Below are positions 18,414 to 27,113 of a stretch of DNA of 64,000 nucleotides, piece by piece. The DNA is from JAJEFO01 sp965221845 (GTDB lineage Bacteria; Pseudomonadota; Alphaproteobacteria; Rhodobacterales; Rhodobacteraceae): assembly GCA_965221845.1 (NCBI GenBank), contig OZ244919.1, positions 2,232,001-2,296,000 on the forward strand, given 5' to 3'. Numbering within the stretch: position 1 is the first letter of the stretch; each line of letters starts with the position of its first letter. The notes beneath the pieces are model-generated. The model did not search any database, was not told where the DNA came from, and saw nothing but the letters and a program-made list of their open reading frames with translations. The translations under genes and the position numbers were made by a program.

Positions 18414-18488
18414 TGGTGCCCGCGCCGGGACTCGAACCCGGATCCGAGGTTTGGCGGACCCATGCTCTATCCATTGAGCTACGCGGGC
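18414..18488 (-). tRNA. tRNA-Gly(GCC)-like gene with C at position 33
   Basis: Reading the minus strand gives acceptor GCCCGCG/CGCGGGC, D-arm GCTC-AATGGATA-GAGC, T-arm CCGGG-TTCGAGT-CCCGG, and an encoded CCA end. The anticodon arm is TGGGT-CCGCCAA-ACCTC, giving anticodon GCC (glycine) if the loop is seven bases. Two things are odd: position 33 is C instead of the near-universal U, and the outer anticodon pair is T/C. Gly identity is therefore tentative, and it may be a tRNA pseudogene or a divergent mobile tRNA. ISNCY-like copy B was inserted 14 bp upstream of its 5' end. Confidence 0.7.
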
Positions 18489-18502
18489 ATCCAACGATAG
18501 CC

Positions 18503-20122
18503 CAGCAATTCCCGACAGGATTTCCTTTCGTTTGTTGTCAGTCGGTTGCGCGGCAGCCACGAATCTTCCTGTCACAGGCCTTTCCCGCCGGACCGGCCTT
18601 GCCGCGGCCAGGCAGGAGCCGGGCAGCAGATGTCCGGAGATTCCTTTCGCAGGCATCCGTCGATGCCAGGGCCGTGCTTCGCGCCGTGCGTGCATGCTTC
18701 GACCGCATCCCCGACCCGACCGTCACGCGCGACTTCAGCCTTCCGGTAGGCCTGACGTCGGGGCTCGCGGTCTTCTCGCCCGGGATCCCGTCGCTTCTGC
18801 AGTCCGGCCGGCAGGTGCGGGGCGGCGAGGACCCGGTCCGGGCGCGGAACCTGCGCGCGCTCTTCGGCGTGGGGAAGGCGCCGTCGGACACGCGGATGCG
18901 CGAGCGGCTCGACGGGGCCGGCCCCCGCGGCCTGCGCCGCTGCGGTCCGGGGGCGTCCACGCCGCCCTGCAGCGCGGGAAGGTCCTCGAGGGCCGGACGG
19001 CGTCCGGCGGGCGTCTCCGCTCCCGGCGGACGGGACCGGCCGCCGTTCCTCGCACAGGGCCGTCTGCAGGCGCCGCTCGCGCCAGGACCCGCCGGACGGG
19101 TCGAGGACCTCCTGCCGTCAGGCTCCGGGCGCGGCGACCGTCCGTCCCGACCACGCCGGGGCGTTCCCGCCGGCCCCGGAGCCGGTCCGGAACGAGGACG
19201 GCAGGAGGAGGAACGACTGCGAGCCGAACGCCTTGAGGCGGCTCGCCGGGGACCTCCGCCGGGAGCGTCCGCACACGGGAGGGCGGCCGGCGCCGGGGAC
19301 GGGCCGGCGGCCGGCGGGCCGCACGTCAGGCTGCGTGAGCGGAGAAGGGCTTCCGCCCGTCCCGGGCGCGAAGCCGGGCGACCACGGGCCGCCGTCCGGC
19401 TGGTTCGATGCCAGCGGGACGAAGGAGACATGGGAGAGGCGCGACGGGAAGACCGGCATCGTGCACCGCTTCGAACGGGACCGCGGCCTGCCGGCCGACG
19501 ACGCGAACTTCGGCCTGAAGACCGACATGCCCGGATGCGGGGAGACCGGCACGAAAGGGAGGGTCCGGAGGTTCTCGCGGGCCGCCGACCTCCCGCCCGT
19601 CCGGGACGCGGCGTGTCCGTCATGCGGTGCGGCCGCCGCAGGCGGGCGACCGGGAACGAGACGTTCCGGGCACCGGGACGCGGGAGGGCTGCAGCTTCGG
19701 GCACGGCTCCGGCCATGGCGGGAACCGCCCATGGGGCGTCTTCATGACGCTCGCCATGCCCGCCTTCCTGATCGACCGGTGCAGCGGCACTGCCGCCCGC
19801 CGTTCGGGAAGGCGCGGGAACGCCAGAAGCGCATCCCCTGCCTCCGGAACCGGATGCGCAGCCTGTTCCAGACGTCGGCATCCCGGACTGGCGGACCTTC
19901 TGTCTCGCCATGTCAGGGAACATGAAGAAGCCCGAACTTGCCGGGACGCTCCCCGACGGCCCGTAGCCGTCCCGGCCACGCCCGGACGGCCCCGATCCCG
20001 CCCTTCGCCGGCAACGCCACGATCCCGGGCCGCCGCCCGGCCGCCGGTCGTGCGCACACGGAACCGCCGCCCGCCATGACCGCGCCTTCGCGCACCGACG
20101 GTCAGGCTGGCGGGAATTGCTG
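18503..20122 (+). mobile_element. Decayed 1.6-kb IS, copy B, with 9-bp target duplication
   Basis: The ends CAGCAATTCCCG (18503) and CGGGAATTGCTG (to 20122) bound 1,620 bp. The flanks carry a perfect 9-bp duplication, ACGATAGCC, at 18494-18502 and 20123-20131. The content is the inverted homologue of copy A. The transposase fragments on the plus strand are FDRIPDPTVTRDFSLPVGL, RNLRALFGVGKAPSDTRM, GCSFGHGSGHGGNRPWG and DWRTFCLAMSGNMKKPELAG in different frames. The coding sequence is broken in several places. The two copies differ at scattered positions, so decay continued after they separated. Confidence 0.85.
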
Positions 20123-20140
20123 ACGATAGCCACGCTGGTC

Positions 20141-20239
20141 TTGACAGGCTTGGAAACAAGGGCTATCCGGCCCTTGTTGCCCCGCCGTCGTTGAACCAAC
20201 GTGGCAACCGAGCCGTCAGCGTTACCGCGCTGACGGCTC
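20141..20239 (+). promoter_or_regulatory. Consensus -35 followed by three successive hairpins
   Basis: TTGACA (20141-20146) and TATCCG (20164-20169) are 17 bp apart. Three perfect inverted repeats follow or overlap: AACAAGGGC/GCCCTTGTT (20155-20178), CGTTG/CAACG (20189-20201) and GAGCCGTCAGCG/CGCTGACGGCTC (20210-20239, 6-nt loop). The first hairpin overlaps the putative -10. No coding sequence is evident in 20132-20245. Such serial hairpins suggest a structured leader, a transcription barrier or a terminal structure of a lost element. Confidence 0.4.
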
Positions 20240-20245
20240 AATCAC

Positions 20246-23200
20246 TTGTGGCCTACACGAACGCCCCTGCTACATCAAGACTTTCCGAGGCTGGTCCGTG
20301 TCCTGGGCCGGAAGGCGGACCGCATGCGGGATCTCGCCGTGGCGGCCGTCGTCGCGCGGATCATCGACCCCGCCTCCAGGCTGGCGACGGCCCGGGCGCT
20401 GGATCCGGAGACCGCGTCGACGAGCCTCGGGACCCTGCTCGGGCTCGGGCCCGTCACCGGCAACGAGATGCTGGACATGCTCGACTGGCTGCTGGCGCGC
20501 CAGCCCTGGATCGAGCGGAGCCTTGCCAACCGGCACCTGACGGGCGGGAACACGCTGATTCTCTACGACGTCTCGTCCAGCTACCTGGAGGGACGTTGCT
20601 GCCCGCTGGCGGCCTTCGGCCACAACCGCGACGGCAAGAGGGGCAAAATGCAGGTCACCTGCGGCCTGCTCTGCGCCGCGGACGGCTGCCCGGTGGCGGT
20701 GGAGGTGTTCGCCGGCAACGCCGGGGACCCGTCCACGGTGGCCTCCCAGGCGGACAAGGTCCGCTCACGCTTCGGGATCGGCCGCGTGGCGCTGGCGGGC
20801 GACCGGGGGATGACGGCGACGGCGCGGATCCGGGAGGACCTCGCGCCTTCGGGGCTCGACTGGATCTCGGCGCTGAAGACGGGCGACATCCGCAAGCTGC
20901 TCAGGGAGGGCGCGGACGGCGCCCCGGCCCCGCTGAAGCCCGAGGCGCTGGTTCCCGACGCGGTGGCGGAGGTCACGGGGCCGGACTTCCCCGGCGAGCG
21001 GCTGATGGTCTGCCTGAACCCGAGGCTGCGGCAGGAGCGTGCCCGCAAGCGGGAGGCGCTGCTGCAGACCGCCGAGGAGGCGCTGGAGGCGATCGCGGCG
21101 TCGGTGCGCGCGGGCCGGCTGAAGGGGCGCGAGGCCATCGACCGGCGGGTGGGCCGGGACGCGAACCGCAGGAAGGTCGGGAGTAACTGTTCAGGTTCCA
21201 TCCTGGCGGCTTCCCGCCCGGCCGGGCGGCCCGTCCCGCCTGGGCCGGATGTCGCGTGGCGAGCCGCGCGACCAGCTCTTCCGGCGAGGTCCGCAGGGTC
21301 TCCAGCAGGTTCCGTCCCTGTTTCCGGGCCGTGTCGAGCACGGTCCGCAGCGCCGCGTGGTTCCTGGCGCCCGTCTCGCTCCGGAAGCTCCTGGAGATCT
21401 TCTGCCGCACCTTGAGGGGGCGCAGCGCCCGCGCGGCCTCTTTGTCGGGCGCGGGAACCGCGGGGTCGCGGGTGAACCGCAGCACGCCGTCCCGGCTGTC
21501 CCGCAGCCGCAGGGCCGGGCTGTGGCCCCGCCGTCGCTTCCGCCGTCCCCGCCTTCCCGGCGGCGCCGGCGGCGGCAGGGCCTCGTGCATGGCGATGCCC
21601 TCGGCCACGATGCTGTCGCAGCGGCTGCCGATCAGGTCCGCCAGGCGTTCCGGAAGGGGCTTTCCCTACGACAGGCTGCCGGCGTGGACGGCGCGGCGCA
21701 GAAGGCGGGCCGTCCTCTCCGCCCGGTCCTCTCCGTCGAAGTCCGCCCGGTCCCGGAGCTCGCGCGAGGGACGTGCGCGGCGCAGGGCGACATCCCCGGC
21801 CGCGTCCGGTGCACGCCACGTGCAGCCAGGCAAGGCGGCCGCGCACGCGGATGCCGGTCCCGGCCATGTGCCTGCCGGGCGCCGAAGCCGCCGCGTCACG
21901 GACGTGGCGCGCGGGACCGGCGAACCGTTCTGCGGCCCTTGCGACCGGTCCCGCGACGGTGCCTTGCGACAGATGCACGCCGAACGGGTCGGCCAGCGTC
22001 TGCCTCGGCCGCCGCAGCGGGACCGGCCGGGCAACGCTCATACAGACGACCAGGGCGGCCAGCCGCGGGCCGTGGACGGCCGGGGCCGTCACGCCCTCGG
22101 GAAAGTCCGCGCGGGTCTCCGCCCATGCGAGGCGGGGCGGACGCACCGGTGCGCCCGGTGCCCGGCCGCCTCGAGCGGGGGCGGTGGCGGAAGGTCGCGG
22201 ACCCGGCCCGCGCCGCGAACCCGACGGACATCCCGGCATCCGGCGCGCCGCCGCATGCGGCGCAGGCCGCGGGACGGTGGTCCGCGACGCGGTCGGGGAC
22301 CCTCGCGGCGCGCAAGCGTGCTGCCCGCGTGGCCCCTCTGCCCGCCCGGCTGCCGGCCGCTCTCCTGCCGGCGGGACCGCCGGCGCTCCTCGGCTCCTCC
22401 GCCGTCGGCTTCGCCAGCCCGTCGCTCGAGGGCGGCCTGCCGCTGCTGGGACTGTCGAGCCCGAGCCGGCGCTCCGGCTCCGCGATGCGCCCGGCCTGGA
22501 CGGCGATCGTTGTGCGGAGCTCGGCAATCACGGCATCGCGGTCCGCGAGGGCCGCCGTCAGGTCGGAGACCTGCCTGGCCAATTGTCCAGGATCGTCGAT
22601 CGTCTCTGGCACGGGAAGCCTGTCTGCCCTGTCTGCTGCTCTCGCCGGCGGCTTCAGCCGTCTTGGCCGGCAAGCCTTTGGGACATGCTGCCCCGATTGC
22701 CAGGCAGGATCACGATGGATGCGCCGCCGGCCTGGAGAGAACCTGAACAGTTACGGTCGGGAAGCACTTCGAGATCGACGTCACGGACGGCGGCATCTCC
22801 TGGCGCCGCCGCGAGGCCCGGATCGCCGCCGAGGCGCGGCTCGACGGCGTCTGCGTGATCCGCACCAGCCTGGATTCCGCGTCACTCGGGCCGGAAGCGG
22901 CCGTGGAGGATTGCAAGAGCCTCGCGCAGGTGGAGCGCGCGTTCCTGACGATGAAGGCCTCGCGGCTGCGGATCCGGCCCGTGCACGTGCATTCCGAGGA
23001 TCACGTCCGGGCGCATGTGTTCCTTTGCATGCTTGCGTGCCACGTGGAATGGCACCTGCGCCGGCGCCTCGCGCCGATCCTGTTCGAGGACGACGATCGC
23101 GAGGGCGCCCGGGCTCAGCGGAGCTCCCCGGTGGAGAAGGCCGAGGTCTCGGAGAGCGCGAAGGCCAAGGCGGCGGACAAGCGCACGCCCGACGGGCTTC

Positions 23201-23373
23201 CGGTACACAGCCTCACGACGCTGCTCGCCGACCTGGCCACGCTGACGCTGAACGAGGTGACGCTGCAGGGCAGTCCGGACCACGCCTTCCCGCTGCTGGC
23301 GACGCCCACGGAACTGCAGCGCCGGGCCTTCGGGCTGCTGGAGATCGACCCCGCCAGGGATGTTGCCATGTAA
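20246..23373 (+). pseudogene. IS1634-family transposase, N-truncated and split by IS66
   Basis: The 5' part (20246-21182) reads RMRDLAVAAVVARIIDPASR, LILYDVSSSYLEGRCCP, KGKMQVTCGLLC, VALAGDRGMTATARI and RDANRRKVG. After the IS66 element the same protein resumes at 22763: KHFEIDVTDGG, VIRTSLDSA, CKSLAQVERAFLTMKASRL, HVFLCMLACHVEWHLRRRL, ending LLEIDPARDVAM. These are IS1634-type DDE features (Asp in LYDVSS, Asp in AGDRG, Glu in VERAF). About the first 80-90 residues of the family are missing. The element's own ends were not found. Confidence 0.85.
21183..22754 (-). mobile_element. IS66-family element with ruined tnpC, flanked by 8-bp duplication
   Basis: The terminal repeats GTAACTGTTCAGGTT (21183-21197) and its exact reverse complement (22740-22754) bound 1,572 bp. 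The 8-bp duplication GGTCGGGA is at 21175-21182 and 22755-22762; IS66 makes 8-bp duplications. The minus strand encodes tnpC fragments: LARQVSDLTAALADRDAVIA, GRPPSSDGLAKP, HMAGTGIRVRGRLAWLHVAC, MHEALPPPAPPGRRGRRKRR and KVRQKISRSFRSETGARNHA. The usual HMDETG motif reads HMAGTG, so the catalytic Asp is gone. A block around the second Asp is deleted, frames shift, and tnpA and tnpB are absent. Confidence 0.9.
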
Positions 23374-23454
23374 GTGGCAGGCTGGATCCGCCGGAACCGG
23401 CCGCCGGGCCCATGTTTTGCGAAGGATGCCTGACCGGCCCCAAATGAAGATCCG

Positions 23455-24252
23455 CTTAGCACTCATCTTGTGATAGGTGCCGACGTAACCGCGTTTCATC
23501 ATGCTCCAGAACGATTCCATCCCGTTGGTATGTGCCATGTCGCGGACATACTCGCCGACCGAATGATTCACGCTCTCATGGTCGCGGGCCATGCCCTTGT
23601 AGGCCGGTGCCTCGTCAGTGTAGACCTTCGCATCCGGTTCCGTGACGCCTTCGACAAACCCTTGCAGCGTTAACGCATCGGTGGATTGGACAACCCGCGC
23701 CGTCACTTTCTTGGTCTTCCGGTCTTTGGCTCCGACGATTGCGGACTTGCCAGCCGGGCCGCGCCCCATGCCCGCCTGTTTCAGTTCCTTCCGCTTCCCG
23801 CCGACATAGGTCTCGTCGATCTCGACTGGCCCGGCAAACTTCTCAAGACCCGAGTTTCCCCACGAATCCCGCAGACGGTGAAGCATGAACCAGGCGGTCT
23901 TCTGGGTGATCTTCAAATCCCGATGCAGCTTCATGCTGGAAACGCCTTTCAGGTGCGTCACGAACAGGTAGATGGCGAAGACCCATTTGCGGAGCGGAAG
24001 CCTGGACTTTTCGATGTTTGTCCCTGTCCGAACGCTGAAATAGGAACGGCAGTCGGTGCACCAGTAGGGCATCGGCTTGGCGTTAGGAACTTTGCGGGTG
24101 GCCGTTGACCCGCAGTGCCCGCAGCACCGCACGCCGTCGGGCCAGCGCACCGCCTCGAACCACTTGACCGCCGACTCCTCGTCGGGAAACATGTCGGTCA
24201 GTTCAATGAGGCTGATGCCTTGGCGATAGGATTTTCCGGGTGAGCTGGCCAT
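23455..24252 (-). pseudogene. IS1595-family transposase, C-terminus missing
   Basis: From the ATG at 24252 (ribosome site GGAGA) the protein reads MASSPGKSYRQGISLIEL. A zinc ribbon follows (CCGHCGS, YWCTDCRS), then the ISXO2-like DDE core: VEIDETYVGGKRKE, KVYTDEAPAYKG and NGMESFWSMMKRGYVGTYHK. After YHKMSAKR, at about 23455, the sequence changes to unrelated DNA next to the IS1634-type pseudogene. Roughly the last 40-50 residues are therefore lost. This enzyme's family matches the 8-bp duplication and ends of the enclosing transposon. It is probably inactive, so the transposon would need help in trans. Confidence 0.85.
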
Positions 24253-24278
24253 GTCAAATCTCCGTTTCCGATGATTCG

Positions 24279-24307
24279 AACATAGGGGGTTTGAGGCCGC
24301 TTGTCAA
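24279..24307 (-). promoter_or_regulatory. Transposase promoter with -35 inside the right terminal repeat
   Basis: On the minus strand TTGACA (24307-24302) and TATGTT (24284-24279) are 17 bp apart, 27 bp before the transposase ATG. This mirrors the promoter at the left end. Confidence 0.6.
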
Positions 24308-24325
24308 GTTCAGTATGTAATCCCC
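24302..24325 (-). repeat. Right 24-bp terminal inverted repeat of the IS1595-type element
   Basis: This is the exact reverse complement of 17614-17637. It is followed by the target duplicate AAGGTGAT. Confidence 0.95.
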
Positions 24326-25000
24326 AAGGTGATCGAGGCATGGCACCAGGAAACACGTGACCTCTCGCTGGCATTGAGCCGCCTGACCGAAACTCAGGTC
24401 ACGCAACGGTTGCCGAGAAGACATCTGCGCAACCTGGAGCAGCGCCAGAAGGACGAACTCGCGAGCTCGCGGAGCAACAAGCGGCTTTCGGCATTGCTGG
24501 AGATCCCCGATGCTTCTGCTCCGCTCGAGGTCGTGGTAGATCTGGCGCGACGCTGCATTGATGTCGGGATGACTCTGGGTGCGCCGGAGGACAGGAAGTC
24601 CAGCAAGGCGCGCGTGAACTGGCTCCTCCGCCAGATCAAGCAGGACGACGTGACCGATCTCCACCTGCGGGTTTCCTGGCCAAATCGAAGCGTATCGACC
24701 CAGCACTCGATCTCGGACCTGCGCGATGACGCGGGAATCGTTGAAGATGGCTTGGAGCACCTGGCGGCCAAGTCCTTTCACCTGTTCGAATCGAAGCGTC
24801 TGGGATCCCGCTTCACCCAGCAGTCGAACTTCATTGCCGATCTGGAACAGGTGGTTCCCGCGTTCTACGGACGGTACGGTGCCGGACTGGTGGCATGGCA
24901 AAGGCCGGCTCCCACGATCAAGGGCGACAGGACCGGCTCTTCTGACGTTTCTCCGGAATCGATTTCAGAAGAGGCGGACTCCTTCGTGACGGACTCCTGA
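24326..25000 (+). pseudogene. Unidentified gene, 3' fragment after the IS1595-type insertion
   Basis: The frame resumes KVIEAWHQETRDLSLALSRL, continues TETQVTQRLPRRHLRNLEQR and EDRKSSKARVNWLLRQIKQD, and ends SEEADSFVTDS at 24998-25000. Joined to 17360-17613 it gives ~310 residues of one protein without its N-terminus. It is hydrophilic, has no membrane segment, and is rich in Arg/Leu helices. I recall similar hypothetical proteins but no function. Composition is nearer to average GC than the neighbours, hinting at acquisition before the transposon arrived. Confidence 0.75.
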
Positions 25001-25428
25001 GGTCGTCTCATGGGATCAATCATTGAAGTGCAACAGGGCTGGCCGCTTGTTGCACGCGCATTGGACTGTTGCTGGTTGAGCCGGGGCCGGCAAAGCGCGC
25101 GATGTCTCCAGTATCGTGCGGCAGCCGCAACGCGCGTTCCGGAGGACCATGACTTTCGGTCTCAGCCGGATTCAGTCCGTTGCACTTCGGGTGCCTGCCA
25201 TGCGTGAAGTCGTCCGAGCGCCCCGGCCGACATTCTGTGGCTGCCTTGGCGAAGTTCCGCACACTGAGCATGCCCGAGGTCAAGCGCCGTGCCGAACAGC
25301 TGCACGTCCCGACCGCGGGGGCTGCTGGCCCGTCAGGAGGATCGGCACTTGAGAATTTCCGCCACACCTGCCAGAGTCACCCAAAACAGGGTCCTTGCCG
25401 GCAGCGAGGGCCAGAGAGAGGCGGAGAG
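25001..25428 (+). other. Gene-free stretch between the mobile region and DUF484
   Basis: There are no convincing coding frames. The frames present lack family character and good ribosome sites. It probably holds the promoter of the DUF484-xerC operon and the ragged boundary of the mobile-element region. Confidence 0.5.
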
Positions 25429-26124
25429 ATGAGCGAGCGGGTGGCAATTGCCCGGGAAGACGTGCGCACGCACATTCTTGGCGACCCCGGCGTGGTGCTG
25501 AAGGATCCCGACGTCATGCGAGCGCTCGTGGCGGCAAGCGAACGCACGAGCGGCAGCAACGTCGTCGACATCAGGGGCATCGCGATGGACCAGCTGGAAC
25601 AGCGCCTGCAATCCCTGGAGAACACGCATCGTTCCGTGCTGGCGGCCGCCTACGAGAACATCGCCGGAATGCATCAGGTGCACAATGCCGTCACCAAGCT
25701 GCTCGAGCCCCTGACGTTCGAGGACTTCCTCAGCCGCCTTGATGCGGAAGTCACCGACATTCTTCGCGTCGGACGGATCCGGCTGGCCCTGGAGGACGGC
25801 GGGCGGGGCATGCCCGACATCCGCCATGGCGCGCTCGTCCGCACGCAATCCGGCTTCATGGAGGACTACCTGGGAAAGGGAGCGCCCGTGCGCCGCGTGA
25901 CACTGCGCCGCTTCCGCGGCGACGCGCAGACACTGTACGGACCGGTGGCAGGCTGGGTCCGGTCCGAAGCCTGCATCGCGCTCGATTTCGGCAAGGCCCG
26001 GTCGCGCGGCCTGCTTGCGCTTGCCTCCGAGGAACCGCTCCAGTTCTCGTCCAGCCAGGGCACCGACCTCCTCGACTTCCTGGGCAGCGTCTTCGAGCGC
26101 GCTGTTCGCCGCTGGCTCAAGTGA
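25429..26124 (+). CDS. DUF484 (GAF-like) family protein
   Basis: A 231-residue protein starting MSERVAIAREDVRTHILGDP, preceded by GAGAGGCGGAGAG. DUF484 proteins have an N-terminal helical part (QLEQRLQSLENTHRSVLAAA) and a C-terminal GAF-like domain (…FLGSVFERAVRRWLK). They are commonly encoded next to xerC, as here, where the stop overlaps the xerC GTG (GTGA). The function is unknown. Conserved pairing suggests a link to chromosome-dimer resolution or cell division. Confidence 0.85.
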   Translation: MSERVAIAREDVRTHILGDPGVVLKDPDVMRALVAASERTSGSNVVDIRGIAMDQLEQRLQSLENTHRSVLAAAYENIAGMHQVHNAVTKLLEPLTFEDFLSRLDAEVTDILRVGRIRLALEDGGRGMPDIRHGALVRTQSGFMEDYLGKGAPVRRVTLRRFRGDAQTLYGPVAGWVRSEACIALDFGKARSRGLLALASEEPLQFSSSQGTDLLDFLGSVFERAVRRWLK

Positions 26125-27038
26125 TCCAGCCGGACCTAAGCGACGCGCTTGACCGGTGGCTCGCCGAGCTCGCTTCCGTCGCGGGCCGCTCGGAGAGGAC
26201 CGTTGCAGCCTATCGCCTGGACGTGAGGAGCTTTCTCGAGTTCATCCAGGACTTCGAAGCGGAGGCCCCGGGCTCCGGCGCCGTTGCCCGGCTTGATGCG
26301 CTCACGATGCGGGCGTGGATGGCGCATGAACGCGGCCGGGGGCTGAGCGCCCGGTCCCTGGCCCGGGCGCTGTCCGCCGTGAAGGGCTTCGTGACCTGGA
26401 TGGCCGAACGGGACGGCTTCGACCCGACAGCCGTTCTCTCGAGGCGGGGGCCGCGCTTTGCGGCCAAGCTCCCGCGACCGCTTGACGAGGGCGGTGCAAG
26501 GTCGCTGCTGGATGCGGTCGGACGACATGCCAAGACACCCTGGGTCGCTCTAAGGGACCAGGCCGTCGTCCTGCTCATGTACGGTTGCGGGCTTCGGATC
26601 TCGGAAGCGCTCGGGCTGCAGGGCAAGGATCTGCCGCTCGGCGAAACCCTGCGCGTCCGGGGCAAGGGCCGGAAGGAGCGTCTCGTGCCGGTCCTTCCGG
26701 TCACGCGGCAAGCCGCCGCCGGCTATGTCGAAGCCTGCCCGTTCGAGATCGCCGGGAACGAGCCCGTCTTTCGCGGCGTTCGCGGCGCAGCCCTCGGCCC
26801 GCGCCACGTCCAGAAACTCATGGCGGCGGTTCGCGCCCGGCTCGGCCTGCCGCCAAGCGCGACGCCTCATGCCATGCGCCACAGCTTCGCGACGCATCTT
26901 CTGAATGCAGGCGGCGACCTTCGCGCGATCCAGGACCTTCTCGGGCACGAGTCGCTTTCGACCACGCAGGCTTACACGGCCGTCGACGCGTCGCGGCTCC
27001 TGGAAGTCTACGAGGCGGCGCATCCAAGAGCGATCTAG
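26121..27038 (+). CDS. xerC: Tyrosine recombinase XerC
   Basis: A 305-residue site-specific recombinase that, with XerD, resolves chromosome dimers at dif. An N-terminal SAM-like DNA-binding domain (residues ~8-95) is followed by the catalytic domain. Catalytic residues: Arg159 (CGLRISEA), Lys182 (GKGRKER), His250 and Arg253 (HAMRHSF), His276 (LLGHES) and the nucleophile Tyr285 (TQAYTAV). The set is complete. The GTG start overlaps the DUF484 stop, which together with the family pairing favours chromosomal XerC over an integrase of the neighbouring mobile region. Confidence 0.9.
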   Translation: MIQPDLSDALDRWLAELASVAGRSERTVAAYRLDVRSFLEFIQDFEAEAPGSGAVARLDALTMRAWMAHERGRGLSARSLARALSAVKGFVTWMAERDGFDPTAVLSRRGPRFAAKLPRPLDEGGARSLLDAVGRHAKTPWVALRDQAVVLLMYGCGLRISEALGLQGKDLPLGETLRVRGKGRKERLVPVLPVTRQAAAGYVEACPFEIAGNEPVFRGVRGAALGPRHVQKLMAAVRARLGLPPSATPHAMRHSFATHLLNAGGDLRAIQDLLGHESLSTTQAYTAVDASRLLEVYEAAHPRAI

Positions 27039-27113
27039 CGGGCCGGTCGTCCGCCCGCGTTTCGCCGCGCGCCCGGGCCGGAAGGGTTCGACGGTCCGGT
27101 CGCCGGCGCCGGT

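Larger units (their letters stand above)
17614..24325. mobile_element. 6.7-kb IS1595-type transposon with cargo and nested ISs
   Basis: Perfect 24-bp inverted ends (17614-17637 and 24302-24325, starting GGGGATTACATACTG) bound 6,712 bp. They are flanked by the 8-bp direct repeat AAGGTGAT (17606-17613, 24326-24333). Duplications of 8 bp are usual for the IS1595 family, and an IS1595 transposase lies at the right end. Contents from left: lipoprotein gene, coiled-coil gene, tRNA, ISNCY-like copy B, a hairpin-rich leader, and an IS1634-type transposase split by IS66. The IS1595 transposase comes last and is 3'-truncated. Removal of the element with one repeat copy restores the interrupted gene (…HEAI-KVIEAWHQ…). 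Passenger-bearing IS1595 elements are known. Confidence 0.9.

Noticed and set aside
13359..20122. Composite transposon bounded by the two ISNCY-like copies
   Set aside because: Copy B has its own perfect 9-bp duplication and the outer flanks of the pair do not match, so the copies inserted independently.
20132..20245. Integron attC site or CRISPR-like repeats
   Set aside because: The hairpins differ in sequence and length, there are no core-site sequences or integrase next to them, and no regularly spaced identical repeats occur anywhere in the window.
13359..23373. Sequencing error as the sole cause of the IS frameshifts
   Set aside because: Frames of all neighbouring metabolic genes are intact. 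The lesions include a deletion in tnpC, an altered catalytic motif and a 61-bp duplication, which are real decay. Individual single-base shifts could still be errors.
26121..27038. xerC as the integrase of a genomic island ending at 25000
   Set aside because: It overlaps DUF484 in the standard chromosomal arrangement. No attachment-site repeat or tRNA junction was seen, and each mobile element has its own ends.
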